Origin: Micrococcaceae bacterium
GTDB taxonomy: Bacteria > Actinomycetota > Actinomycetes > Actinomycetales > Micrococcaceae
Length of the DNA: 44,610 bases
Direction: 5' to 3'
Assembly: GCA_025465475.1 (NCBI GenBank)
Contig: JAODMR010000153.1
Span: 1-44,610 of the forward strand
The notes under the pieces are model-generated. The model did not search any database. It was not told the DNA's origin and worked only from the letters and a program-made list of their open reading frames with translations. Of the stretch, positions 1-7,801 are shown piece by piece (the stretch's first letter is position 1; each line of letters starts with the position of its first letter). The translations under genes were made by a program, and so were the position numbers.

Positions 1-395
1 ACCCCCGGACGCAACAAAACACGCCCGAAAACCGGACCAACAAGGAAAGGATTTTCGCCACCCACACCGGGGCAACTCGAAGAACACTACCCCCAAACCA
101 CCCCCAACACAAATCCACCCCCACACCACATGGGGCGCGTGGAGGCCGGCCTGGAGTGCAGGCTCGTCCGTCCTGGTGAATGCGATCTCGACAAGCTCGA
201 TCAACGAGCGGGGTGGATCTCGACAAGCTCGATCAACGAGCGGGGCGGATCTCGACAGGCTCGATCAACGGGTGCGGAGTTCGAGCGGCCGGACCTTCTG
301 CCTCCATTCGGGGATGGGGTGCATAGGTCGACACTCGGCGGGCTTGTGCGGGGGGACAGTAGGCTGGTGGTTTCGATCGAATTCAAAGGATCCCC
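1..395. other. Left-edge region with no assignable gene
   Basis: The first ~130 bases are rich in A and C and poor in G. All three forward frames stay open across them, so they could be the Pro/Thr/Asn-rich tail of a gene that starts before the window. I cannot choose a frame and make no gene call. Bases 184-275 hold a 32-bp tandem repeat, listed separately. Bases 319-341 carry a copy of a motif (GTGCATA then TCGACACTCGG) that recurs near 8979-9064. An AAAGGA ribosome site precedes the HD gene at 396. Confidence 0.4.
184..275. repeat. 32-bp tandem repeat, about 2.9 copies, TCGACAAGCTCGA family
   Basis: Copies begin at 184, 216 and 248. Each carries GATCTCGACAAGCTCGATCA, or the variant with GG for AG. 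The core TCGAC-AAG-CTCGA is close to an interrupted palindrome bounded by TCGA. The same core, in both orientations, fills 21926-22190. Copies lie between genes and continue through open frames without respecting codons, so I read this as a non-coding repeat family. Confidence 0.8.
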
Positions 396-1160
396 ATGAC
401 TGAGCCACGGTTCACTGTTGAGACCGCCCGCGTGCTGGCCGACGTCGCGCACTTCCGGCAGAAGGACAAACTAAAGCGTCCGTACACGCAGCATGTGCAC
501 GCCGTGGGGGACGCCTTGGCCGATTTCGACGAGGACATCCAGATTGCCGGCTACCTCCATGACATAGCCGAGGACACTCCCATCTCACGGCAGGCGCTGC
601 TGGACATGGGCGTATCCATCCGGGCCGTGAACATCATCGAACGGGTCTCCCTGAACCTGTATGACGATCCTGACGACTATGCCGGGAGCATTCAATCCGT
701 AGCGCAGGACCACGACGCAACCTTGGTTAAGATTGCGGACAACGCCCATAATTCGTTGCCGGAGCGGGTGCAGGCCTTGGCTGAAAAGTGGCCCGACAAG
801 GTGCCGACGACCAAGTACTCTGAGGCCCGTCGCGTCCTGTACCGGGCCGTTCCGGCGGCAGAGGTGCGGCTCATCCTTCACCGCATCAATCCCAGTCTGC
901 TCCCAGAGTTAGAGGAGATCGCGGGTCCTTCGGACGGAGACGACATCACTGGAACGTTGCTCACACCGAGCCCTGCAGTCCAAGGCCCGGCCGATGAGGG
1001 GTCAAAAGCGACAACAGACGATGTCCCGGCCGACAACCCCAAGAATGACAGCCCCGAGAACGACAATCCCAAGAGCGACAACCCCACAGACGACGAGACC
1101 GGCCAGCTCGGCGAACTCGGAGCTAACGGGGATGAAGGGTATCAGGGCCCGGCCTCCTAG
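396..1160 (+). CDS. HD-domain protein, small alarmone hydrolase-like
   Basis: 254 residues. The N-terminal ~165 residues look like the HD hydrolase domain of RelA/SpoT and single-domain MESH1-type (p)ppGpp hydrolases: a His near residues 33-35, HDIAEDT at 55-61 with the metal-binding HD pair and the following ED, and VKIADNAHNS around 111-120 supplying the distal Asp. No synthetase or TGS/ACT region follows. The C-terminal third is a low-complexity acidic tail with repeats of the type DNPK/DSPE/DNPT, probably disordered. The ATG is preceded by AAAGGA at good spacing. It stands alone, convergent with the DUF1992 gene. Family knowledge suggests a Mn-dependent nucleotide pyrophosphohydrolase. 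The substrate (ppGpp or another nucleotide) is inference. Confidence 0.75.
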   Translation: MTEPRFTVETARVLADVAHFRQKDKLKRPYTQHVHAVGDALADFDEDIQIAGYLHDIAEDTPISRQALLDMGVSIRAVNIIERVSLNLYDDPDDYAGSIQSVAQDHDATLVKIADNAHNSLPERVQALAEKWPDKVPTTKYSEARRVLYRAVPAAEVRLILHRINPSLLPELEEIAGPSDGDDITGTLLTPSPAVQGPADEGSKATTDDVPADNPKNDSPENDNPKSDNPTDDETGQLGELGANGDEGYQGPAS

Positions 1161-1187
1161 TCAGGCCAAGCCTCCTAGTCATGGGCC

Positions 1188-1922
1188 TCAGGCCCTCGAG
1201 CCCCAAACCTTCGTCCACAGTCGGCGCCACCAGGACCGGTTCAATCCATCCGGCGGTTCCGAAAGGGCTGGGCCCCGCCTGCGCAGGCGGCGTTCATGCC
1301 ATAGGCGGACCTCCAACTCCACGTCCCGGACAGGGGTGACCACGGGTGGACCACCGAGCAGCTGTCGTCGGGCTTCAATCACGCGCCGGTTGAAAGAGTC
1401 CAGCAGGTCACGCACCTGGCGCTCGGTATAAAGCGCGTCCAGCCGTTGGTCCAAAGTCGCGTCCTCGGTTCGCAACAAAAACGGCTCGGGAGCGAGCCCG
1501 GTCAGCTTTTCGCGCTCGATGAGTCCTTTGACCCACCAGTCGGGGTCCAGTTGTTGACCCAAACCTGGTATCGGCTTGCCCGCCAACGATAAATTGTCGA
1601 ATTCGCCCCGCGCAATGGCATCACGCACCGCCGCATCTGCCTGAGCTGCCCGATCAGTCGTCAGGGGCCCTCGGGTGCCACCCCGCGCTCCGCCGGCTTG
1701 CCTTGTCTCCCTGTCTTGAGGCACGTCCCCAGCACTAGCTGGCGCCGGGGGCTCGTCGGGCGCCCAACGCGGCTTCTCATCAGCAGCTGTCGCGCCGGCA
1801 TCGGCGCGGGGCTGGCCGCCTTCGTCCGACCGGGCTGCTGTACGGGCCGCATCCCGCGCGGCCAGGTACTGAGCCGCCTTACGCATTCGAGCCTCATGCT
1901 CGTTCGCCGCGTTCCGTTCCAT
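1188..1922 (-). CDS. DUF1992 domain-containing protein
   Basis: 244 residues from the ATG at 1922, which has GGAAGGTGA upstream. The frame is open further upstream to 2081, but that extension looks non-coding. Residues ~1-110 are a hydrophilic charged region starting MERNAANEHEARMRKAAQYL. The C-terminal half holds the DUF1992 signature, including AIARGEFDNLSLAGKPIPGL and the WWVKGLIEREK segment, then a helical region rich in Arg and Leu. DUF1992 is the domain of DnaJ homologue subfamily C member 28 in eukaryotes. No bacterial function is firmly known. It is convergent with the HD gene, with only 27 bp between the two stops. Confidence 0.8.
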   Translation of the reverse strand: MERNAANEHEARMRKAAQYLAARDAARTAARSDEGGQPRADAGATAADEKPRWAPDEPPAPASAGDVPQDRETRQAGGARGGTRGPLTTDRAAQADAAVRDAIARGEFDNLSLAGKPIPGLGQQLDPDWWVKGLIEREKLTGLAPEPFLLRTEDATLDQRLDALYTERQVRDLLDSFNRRVIEARRQLLGGPPVVTPVRDVELEVRLWHERRLRRRGPALSEPPDGLNRSWWRRLWTKVWGSRA

Positions 1923-2166
1923 GGAGCCTGCGTCACCTTCCGGACCGACGGGCCCGCTTGTCCACTGCCTGGTTCCAGTATTCCGAGCCCCCGGCAGCGG
2001 GGGCAACCCAGTGTGCATGAGAAACAATTGTGGGCTTGTGGATGGAGCGACGGCGGGCAGCACACTTTGCCTGCCCGGCACTCAAGCGCCTGAGCGCGAA
2101 TGCGCCATCCCGACTAGCGCCCCCTGCGCCTCCCTGACTGAACTGCCTCCCGACGCCAATTGAGGC

Positions 2167-3066
2167 TTACCGTGCGGTGGCGTCCCTGGTGGTGGTGCGA
2201 ATGCGGTACAGGCTGGTGGAGGCTGTGATGTACAGGGTTCGTCCATCCGAGCCTCCAAAACAGAGGTTGGCGATTACCTCGGGAACCGGGATCCGACCGA
2301 TCAGGGCACCATCTGGCGCGAAAACCTGAACGGCATCCTGGCTGGAGGTCCAGATGTTGCCGTCCACGTCGACCCGGAACCCGTCCGGAAGTCCGGGGCT
2401 GACTTCGGCAAAAATCCTGCCGTTTTTCGCGTATCTGCCGTCAAAGATGTCGTAGGCGTGAATTGCGTGCCCCGAGTATCGTGCTGGCTTGTCCGGGTCC
2501 GGTGCGGCAAGGGATGAGTCAGCCACGTACAGCAGGTCCTCGTTCGGCGAGAATGCCAGCCCGTTGGGTGTCTCGACGTCAATTACCACGGGGTCGATGT
2601 CGCCGTTCGTGGGGTCGAAGCGAAACACATAGGAGTCCCGGTATTCCTGGATGCCCGGGTGGCCCTCTACGCTACGCAGGATTCCGTACGGGGGGTCCGT
2701 GAACCAGATGGTTCCGTCCGATTTGACCACCACGTCGTTGGGTGAGTTCAGCCGTACGCCGCGCCAGGAATCCACCAGGGTCTTTACTGTGCCGTCATCG
2801 TCGCGTTCCACCGCCCGCCGCCCGTGGGAGCACTGAATAACCGCGCCATCCCTATCCAGGGTCCGACCGTTAGTGAATTCCGCCTCGTCGTTGTACACGG
2901 TCAGTTGACCGGTCTCTTCACTGAATTCCACGATCCGGTTATTCGGGATGTCGCTGTACCGCACGGCTCGGCGTTCCGGCAGCCACACCGGCCCCTCAGC
3001 CCAAATGGTGCCGGTGGCAACCTTCTCCAGTGCGGCGCCGTCGGCCAGCAGATCACTCAGCTGCAT
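2167..3066 (-). CDS. SMP-30/gluconolactonase-like beta-propeller protein
   Basis: 299 residues, start ATG at 3066 with AAAAGGA upstream. The pattern is that of the SMP-30/gluconolactonase/LRE family: WAEGPVWLPE with the metal-binding Glu near the N terminus, RLNSPNDVVV with the metal-binding Asn, TPNGLAFSPNEDLLYVADSS with a further Asn and Asp, then LPDGFRVDVDGNIW. These enzymes are divalent-metal lactonases that open sugar lactones, acting here in the cytosol since no signal peptide is visible. The gene is solitary on the minus strand. It could supply the lactonase missing from the L-fucose genes 21 kb away, but nothing in the sequence ties them together. Confidence 0.85.
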   Translation of the reverse strand: MQLSDLLADGAALEKVATGTIWAEGPVWLPERRAVRYSDIPNNRIVEFSEETGQLTVYNDEAEFTNGRTLDRDGAVIQCSHGRRAVERDDDGTVKTLVDSWRGVRLNSPNDVVVKSDGTIWFTDPPYGILRSVEGHPGIQEYRDSYVFRFDPTNGDIDPVVIDVETPNGLAFSPNEDLLYVADSSLAAPDPDKPARYSGHAIHAYDIFDGRYAKNGRIFAEVSPGLPDGFRVDVDGNIWTSSQDAVQVFAPDGALIGRIPVPEVIANLCFGGSDGRTLYITASTSLYRIRTTTRDATAR

Positions 3067-3115
3067 CCTTGCATCCTTTTCATCGGTTCAATCTCGGCCG
3101 GGTGCTTTCCGCCAG

Positions 3116-3195
3116 GCCCGGGCCAAGTCCGGGTCGACTCCCGCCCTCTCCCAGCGCGCCTCTGCGTCGGGGAGAGGGCATTGCTTGGCCCGGGC
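3116..3195. repeat. Nested inverted repeat (12-bp outer, 10-bp inner stem)
   Basis: Outer arms GCCCGGGCCAAG (3116-3127) and CTTGGCCCGGGC (3184-3195) are perfect complements. Inside them GCCCTCTCCC (3143-3152) pairs with GGGAGAGGGC (3170-3179). With a two-base bulge the outer stem extends by CCAG/CTGG to about 3112-3201. It lies upstream of the SMP-30 gene on that gene's strand. Confidence 0.75.
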
Positions 3196-3229
3196 AGCTG
3201 GACAGATGCTCAAGCGCCCTGCCAACAAT

Positions 3230-3272
3230 GTACTCAGCAATTGCCAGCGAGGCGGTGCCAATTGCTGAGTAC
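3230..3272. repeat. Perfect 14-bp inverted repeat GTACTCAGCAATTG
   Basis: GTACTCAGCAATTG at 3230-3243 is exactly complementary to CAATTGCTGAGTAC at 3259-3272, with a 15-base loop. There is no T-run on either side, so it is not a typical intrinsic terminator. An operator pair or the ends of a small element are alternatives. Confidence 0.75.
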
Positions 3273-3487
3273 GGCGCGTTGCGGACCTGCACCACGACCG
3301 GTGCAGGAGATGACCAAGTCCTCCACTGGCCCGCCGTCGGCGTTCATCGCTCAGACCCGCCTTCCCACGTATTGCGGACGACGTATCGCGGATAATCTCG
3401 TTGCGTGCAGCGCCGAGCGAAACCCTGGGTTTCGCGGACGGAAGGCACGGGGGGACGGGATCAAAGGAGAAGCGATCGGCTGCGGTG

Positions 3488-3808
3488 TTAGGGGACGGTG
3501 AGTTCACCCATCCGGCCCCACCCTTCGGCGTCGATCTTTTCGCTGATGATCAGCGGCGTCTCGGTGAGCGCCTGAGGCATGTCCTGCATGGCCTTGGTGA
3601 AGTGCGCACTATTGACGTGTGCCTCTGCCGCGTCGTCCTGGAATGCTTCCACCAGCACGAACTCATGTGGGTTGTCGGCGCTGCGGGACCAGTCAAACCA
3701 TAGGTTGCCGGGTTCCTGGCGGGTTGCCTCCGTGAATTCCCGGGTCAGGTCCAGCCAGCGATCGGTCCAGTCCGGCTTGACGTGGAATTTGACGACGATG
3801 AAGATCAT
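3488..3808 (-). CDS. Antibiotic biosynthesis monooxygenase (ABM/YgiN-like) domain protein
   Basis: 106 residues from ATG 3808 (MIFIVVKFHVKPDW), preceded by GGAAGG at longish spacing. An upstream in-frame extension of 22 residues exists but breaks the family's typical start. The size and pattern fit the dimeric alpha+beta ABM family: an N-terminal beta strand, FTEATRQEPGNLWFDWSRS with the usual E-PG core, then FVLVEAFQDDAAEAHVNSAH with the His of the family followed by the helix and final strand. Members include quinol monooxygenases and heme-degrading enzymes that need no metal cofactor. The heme-ligand pattern is not evident. No operon partner is seen, and the substrate cannot be told. Confidence 0.85.
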   Translation of the reverse strand: MIFIVVKFHVKPDWTDRWLDLTREFTEATRQEPGNLWFDWSRSADNPHEFVLVEAFQDDAAEAHVNSAHFTKAMQDMPQALTETPLIISEKIDAEGWGRMGELTVP

Positions 3809-3882
3809 TTGTCTGGTTCTGCCTTCCGTACGGTTGCGGCAATGCTGATGCACTCCTGCGTCCATTCTGCCCACACCTGGAG

Positions 3883-4674
3883 CTAGCTAGGGGTGTCGTG
3901 CACCGGGCGCAGTCGAATCCGGATCGGGCCGCGTACGTCCGGGCCGGAAACCGGCTCACCGTGTTGGGTGACATCGACCAGCCCTTCCCCGGCGAGCTCA
4001 AAGGCAATCCGGCGTGCATCGGGCATCAGCAGCCGCCAGGTATCTCCGCCGATGCTGCGGGCTGCGTCGCTGGGGCACAAAGTCTTCTCTGGTCCTCGGG
4101 CCGCGGCGATGCGGAGGATTTCCTGCCGTAGCTCGACGACGGACGGTCCGGTTCTGATTCCCGCGTCGGGCCATTTTGGGGCGCCCGGGCTCCCGCTCGC
4201 CTCCGGGCTCTCGCTCGTTTCCCTGCTCTCGCGGGTCTCCCTGCTCTCACTCGTTTCCGGCGACTCGCTCGTCTCCTGCGTCTCCGGGGACTCCGACCTC
4301 TCCTGCAACTCCTGCGACTCCGATGTCAGATCAGCAAGGGCTGCGAGCGCGCCCTCCCAGCGCTGCTGGCGTTCCGGCTGGGATTGTTCCCACCACGGAG
4401 GCGTTCCGCGTTCACCCAACCCCTCCTTGGCCAGCTGCACCTTCCGGCGGGCTCCGCGGCGTGCGTCGTCGTCGTCCTTATGCACCCTGACGGCCGACCG
4501 GCCCTGCCCAAGGTAGGACAAAAGTTGCTGGCGAACGCCGTCGGGCAAGGATGGGTCTGTCCGTCGCCAACGGCGGCCGCTGTGCAGGAAGAAGCGCTCG
4601 TCGTCGGACGTACCTGGGGGCTGGGAGGCTGACTCGATTTCCCCACCGTATGCCGCGGGAGGTCCTGCCGCCAC
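3883..4674 (-). CDS. DUF3253 domain protein with acidic Ser/Glu/Thr repeat linker
   Basis: 263 residues if the GTG at 4674 is the start; no strong ribosome site supports it, so the N terminus is uncertain. Residues ~25-110 are a conserved hydrophilic module (FFLHSGRRWRRTDPSLPDG, then a charged helix and LGERGTPPWWE) seen in actinobacterial proteins sometimes misnamed Tol transporters. Residues ~120-165 are a repetitive linker built from SESPET and SRETRE units. The C-terminal ~85 residues match DUF3253: SVVELRQEILRIAAARG, the PSDAARSIGGDTWRLLM segment, and GLVDVTQHGEPV, a small winged-helix-like fold. The function is unknown. It is divergent from the hydroxyacid dehydrogenase gene. Confidence 0.75.
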   Translation of the reverse strand: MAAGPPAAYGGEIESASQPPGTSDDERFFLHSGRRWRRTDPSLPDGVRQQLLSYLGQGRSAVRVHKDDDDARRGARRKVQLAKEGLGERGTPPWWEQSQPERQQRWEGALAALADLTSESQELQERSESPETQETSESPETSESRETRESRETSESPEASGSPGAPKWPDAGIRTGPSVVELRQEILRIAAARGPEKTLCPSDAARSIGGDTWRLLMPDARRIAFELAGEGLVDVTQHGEPVSGPDVRGPIRIRLRPVHDTPS

Positions 4675-4754
4675 CGCGGGAGGACAGGACCGTCGGTCCG
4701 ACGGGCCATAATGGTCCCGGGCCGGGAAGTTCCCGCTCGTACAGGAGGGCTGCC

Positions 4755-5825
4755 ATGGCGCACGACGCCGGAATTCCGCTGGATGCGGGCGAGGCGCGTC
4801 GGCCGCTCATCGTGGCGACGCGCGCACTGCCTGACTCCACCCGCACCGCACTGACTGCCGTGGGAGAACTCCGCGTGGAGGAAAAGGGCCGCCCCCTGAC
4901 TCCTGAGGAGCTACGGTCTGCTGTCGCCGGCGCCGATGCCCTGGTGACTTACCTGCATGACCGGATTGACTCCTCCATCCTGGACGCGGCAGGACCGCAA
5001 CTGCGCTGCGTGGCCAACGTCGCGGCCGGCTACGACAACGTGGATGTTGATGCGCTGGCACACCGGGGAGTCATCCTGTCCAACACTCCCGGAGTGCTGA
5101 CGGAAGCGACGGCCGACCTGGCACTGGCCATGATCCTGGCGCTCACCCGCCGGATCGGTGAAGGCGAACGGCTGATTCGGGCCGGCAGGCCGTGGCGGTG
5201 GGAACCCGGCTTCCTGCTCGGCTCAGGACTGGCGGGCAAGACACTCGGCATCATCGGCATGGGCGGCATCGGCGCCGCCACCGCCCGTCGGGCCAGGGCT
5301 TTCGGCATGCAGATCCGCTACACCGGCCGGTCCCCGATCAGCCCGGAACTGGCCGCCGAGCTTAATACTGGGAACAAGCTGGAACTGGACGAGCTCCTGG
5401 CCGGAGCCGACGTCGTCAGCATCCATTGCCCCCTGACTCCGGCCACCCGCCATTTGCTGAACCGCGAGCGCCTGGCCGGCATGCGGCCCAGCGCCTACCT
5501 GATCAACACCTCACGCGGCGCCGTCGTGGACGAAGCAGCGCTCGTGGATGCCCTTGCTGCGGGCAGCATCGCCGGGGCGGCCCTGGATGTCTACGAACAC
5601 GAACCCGCCGTTCATCCCGGCCTCCTGGAACTCGAGAACGTGGTCCTGCTGCCGCACCTGGGCTCTGCCACGATTGAAACCCGGACGGCGATGGCTGACC
5701 TGGCCGCCAGCAACGTTGTCGCGGTAATGTCCGGCTCGCCGGCCGTCACCCCGGTCCCACTGCCGGGCACATCCGGCCGCGGGAGTTCCGGCGCGCCGGA
5801 CAGTCCCACAGGCCTCGCGAGATGA
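4755..5825 (+). CDS. D-2-hydroxyacid dehydrogenase (glyoxylate/hydroxypyruvate reductase-like)
   Basis: 356 residues. The ATG at 4755 has AGGAGGG seven bases upstream; a longer open frame back to 4551 lacks such support and overlaps the divergent gene. It has the NAD(P)-binding GMGGIG motif in GKTLGIIGMGGIGAATARR near residue 165, the catalytic Arg in NTSRGAVVDE, Glu in YEHEP and His in LLPHLGSAT, the full triad of the D-isomer-specific 2-hydroxyacid dehydrogenases. Family members reduce glyoxylate, hydroxypyruvate or 2-ketogluconate. The C-terminal ~25 residues are a Pro/Gly/Ser tail. Its stop overlaps the start of the next gene (ATGA), implying translational coupling. Confidence 0.9.
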   Translation: MAHDAGIPLDAGEARRPLIVATRALPDSTRTALTAVGELRVEEKGRPLTPEELRSAVAGADALVTYLHDRIDSSILDAAGPQLRCVANVAAGYDNVDVDALAHRGVILSNTPGVLTEATADLALAMILALTRRIGEGERLIRAGRPWRWEPGFLLGSGLAGKTLGIIGMGGIGAATARRARAFGMQIRYTGRSPISPELAAELNTGNKLELDELLAGADVVSIHCPLTPATRHLLNRERLAGMRPSAYLINTSRGAVVDEAALVDALAAGSIAGAALDVYEHEPAVHPGLLELENVVLLPHLGSATIETRTAMADLAASNVVAVMSGSPAVTPVPLPGTSGRGSSGAPDSPTGLAR

Positions 5826-6664
5826 CGGTCCTGATCGTCGGCTGTGGCGACCTCGGCACTGAAGCGGGCCTGCGCTTCGTCCAAGCCGGCGAGCGCGTGG
5901 TGGGCTGGCGACGCTCCCCCGAAAAGCTGCCTTCTGTCCTGGAAGGAGCCGAAGCTGACCTGCGCCGGGAGCTTCCGCGCCTTCCTGTGGACACCGACGT
6001 CGTCGTACTCGCTTCAGCCGCGGACGGCCCCTCTGAGGAGGCGTACCGGGCTGCCTACCTTGACGGCGCGCGAAACCTGCTCAGCGCGCTGAAGCGAGAC
6101 CGGGTGGTACCGCGGTTGCTGATATTTGTTTCCTCCACGGCCGTTTATGGGGACGCGGGCGGGGAAATGGTGGATGAAGCGACCCCGACGACGGCGACGG
6201 GCTTCAGTGGTCGGATCCTGCGGGAAACGGAGGAGTTGCTGCAGGAACAATCCTTTCCTACCGTGTCGCTCCGGCTCGGCGGCATATACGGCCCCGGACG
6301 TACCCGGCTCATAGACCAAATCCGCAGCGGCACTGCTGCCATTCCGCCGGACGTGCGCTACACCAACCGCATCCACCGCAACGACGCGGCAGCCGCCATT
6401 GTGCACCTGGCCGGCCTGGAAGCGCCGGAGCAGATTTACGTCGGCATCGATCTGGAGCCGGCCCCCCTGGCGGACGTCCTGCGGTTCCTCGCCGCCGAGC
6501 TTGGGGAACCGGATCCGCCGACCGGACCGGTTGACCCTCCCCGGGGCGGGAACAAGCGCTGCAGCAGCAAAAAGCTGCAGCGCACCGGGTTCACCTTCGC
6601 CTTTCCCAGCTATCGGGAGGGCTACCGCGAGGTCCTGCACGGGCACGGCATCCGGCACCCGTAG
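5822..6664 (+). CDS. NAD-dependent epimerase/dehydratase family (extended SDR) protein
   Basis: 280 residues, start coupled to the upstream stop by an ATGA overlap. The N terminus MTVLIVGCGDLGTEAG is the dinucleotide-binding loop in the GCGDLG form found in YeeZ-like atypical SDRs. A strand ending in FVSSTAVYGD gives the catalytic Ser/Thr region. In classical epimerases Tyr is followed by XXXK; here the equivalent region reads GRILRETEELL, so the Tyr-Lys dyad is absent or displaced. LRLGGIYGPGR is the typical substrate-side segment. It probably binds NAD(P) in the cytosol, but the reaction is uncertain. It forms a two-gene unit with the hydroxyacid dehydrogenase. Confidence 0.85.
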   Translation: MTVLIVGCGDLGTEAGLRFVQAGERVVGWRRSPEKLPSVLEGAEADLRRELPRLPVDTDVVVLASAADGPSEEAYRAAYLDGARNLLSALKRDRVVPRLLIFVSSTAVYGDAGGEMVDEATPTTATGFSGRILRETEELLQEQSFPTVSLRLGGIYGPGRTRLIDQIRSGTAAIPPDVRYTNRIHRNDAAAAIVHLAGLEAPEQIYVGIDLEPAPLADVLRFLAAELGEPDPPTGPVDPPRGGNKRCSSKKLQRTGFTFAFPSYREGYREVLHGHGIRHP

Positions 6665-6742
6665 CGGCTCGGGGGGAGCCGACCGGGGGAGCCGCCGGGA
6701 GACAGTCGCCGGGAGCCGACCGGGCGCAGGACGTCCCGGGCA
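6665..6742. other. Short convergent gap with small hairpin and direct repeat
   Basis: CGGCTC (6665-6670) and GAGCCG (6676-6681) form a 6-bp hairpin directly after the SDR stop. GGGAGCCGACCGGG occurs twice (near 6674 and 6711). There is no T-run, so it is at best a weak terminator between converging genes. Confidence 0.35.
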
Positions 6743-7666
6743 CTACGGCAGCTCGTCATCCAGGGTCGGAAAGGACGGCTGCGTGCCGTGCCGTTGCACC
6801 GAGAACGCCCCCACCCGAACGGCGAACCGGACGGCCTCGGAAAGGGAATCCCCCGCAGCCAGGCGGGCACTGAGTGCACCAACAAAGGCGTCCCCCGCGC
6901 CCGAGCTGTCCACGACCCGGTCCACTGGTGCAGCAGGTACCGTCGCCACGCCTCCGCCGTCGGTCGAGCAAAGCGCGCCCTGCGCGCCCCTGGTCAGGAC
7001 CACCGAGGCCGGACCACATTGCCGTAGTCGCTGCACGAGTTCCGGGTGGGAGGCAGGGATCTCGCTGTCCGGTTCCAGCTGGGCCAGCAGCAGGGAGGCC
7101 TCATGTTCATTGACTACCAGCGGGTCAGCGCGCCGGATCACCGCTGCATCCACCGGAATCACCGGTGCCAAATTGAGTACCAAGCGGTGGGCGGCGAGCG
7201 CCGCGGTGGCAGCGATGCCTGCGGCAGGGATCTCGCCCTGTAACACCACGACGGCTGCACGGCTGATCACATCAGCTGCGCTCCGGACCACCTCTTCATC
7301 CACGACGGCGTTGGCGCCGGGTACCACCACGATGGTGTTCTCGCCGTCGTCGGACACGGTGATAACGGCGATTCCGGTGGGCTGATCCACTCGGCGAACG
7401 TTGGAGAGGTCCACCCCTGCCCCCTCCAGCAGGGACAGGGCCAGTTCACCCGAGGCATCGACGCCGACCGCGCCTACCAGCGCGACGCGTGCGCCCAGCC
7501 GCGCCGCCGCCAGCGCCTGGTTGGCTCCCTTCCCGCCGGGGATGAGGTCAAGGTCGTTGCCGAGGACGGTTTCTCCCGGCGTCGGGTGGCGCCGCACCCG
7601 GACCACTTGGTCAACGTTCAATGACCCGACCACCACTACGCGCGCAGTGCCTGTCCCAGAATCCAC
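6743..7666 (-). CDS. rbsK: Ribokinase (PfkB family)
   Basis: 307 residues from the GTG at 7666, chosen because AAGGGAG lies eight bases upstream and the length then matches ribokinases; the open frame runs on to 7990 without family similarity. PfkB features in order: GSLNVDQVVRV at the N terminus, LIPGGKGANQALAAARLGA (first signature), VGAVGVDASGE, ENTIVVVPGANAV, NEHEASLLL, and the second signature DSSGAGDAFVGAL with the catalytic Asp. It phosphorylates D-ribose at O5 using ATP to feed the pentose phosphate pathway. There is no ribose transporter or regulator beside it. Ribokinase is the best call, but other sugar or nucleoside PfkB kinases cannot be excluded. Confidence 0.88.
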   Translation of the reverse strand: MDSGTGTARVVVVGSLNVDQVVRVRRHPTPGETVLGNDLDLIPGGKGANQALAAARLGARVALVGAVGVDASGELALSLLEGAGVDLSNVRRVDQPTGIAVITVSDDGENTIVVVPGANAVVDEEVVRSAADVISRAAVVVLQGEIPAAGIAATAALAAHRLVLNLAPVIPVDAAVIRRADPLVVNEHEASLLLAQLEPDSEIPASHPELVQRLRQCGPASVVLTRGAQGALCSTDGGGVATVPAAPVDRVVDSSGAGDAFVGALSARLAAGDSLSEAVRFAVRVGAFSVQRHGTQPSFPTLDDELP

Positions 7667-7801
7667 CGTCAGTTCTCCCTTCGTACCGGCCGGAGGCCGA
7701 TATGTCGGCATGCCCCGAACCGGGCTGGAGCATTTCAGCGTACCGGCAACAAGGTGCGCCCCCGGGCCCGGCAGGAACGGCTCCGTCGATAGGATGGCAG
7801 G

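Larger units (their letters stand above)
3067..3487. other. 421-bp gene-free interval rich in inverted repeats
   Basis: I see no convincing coding sequence; open frames on both strands have unstructured, Arg/Pro-rich translations. The interval carries a nested hairpin (outer arms 3116-3127 and 3184-3195, inner arms 3143-3152 and 3170-3179), a separate perfect 14-bp inverted repeat (3230-3243 and 3259-3272), and a short 8-bp hairpin (3286-3293 and 3300-3307). The left end supplies the ribosome site of the SMP-30 gene. Confidence 0.6.

Noticed and set aside
1-128. 3' end of an HNH/DUF222-type gene at the left edge
   Set aside because: Composition would fit a Pro/Thr-rich tail, but no frame shows a recognisable motif and all three are open.
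2167-3066. Assigning the SMP-30 protein as L-fuconolactonase
   Set aside because: It is 21 kb from the fucose genes with no shared operator; kept only as a possibility.
2824-3501. 225-residue plus-strand frame over the SMP-30 start and the following gap
   Set aside because: Antisense to SMP-30 at its start, no domain pattern, and the rest follows hairpin sequence.
4551-4754. N-terminal extension of the D-2-hydroxyacid dehydrogenase
   Set aside because: Overlaps the divergent DUF3253 gene; AGGAGGG points to the ATG at 4755 and the family fold starts there.
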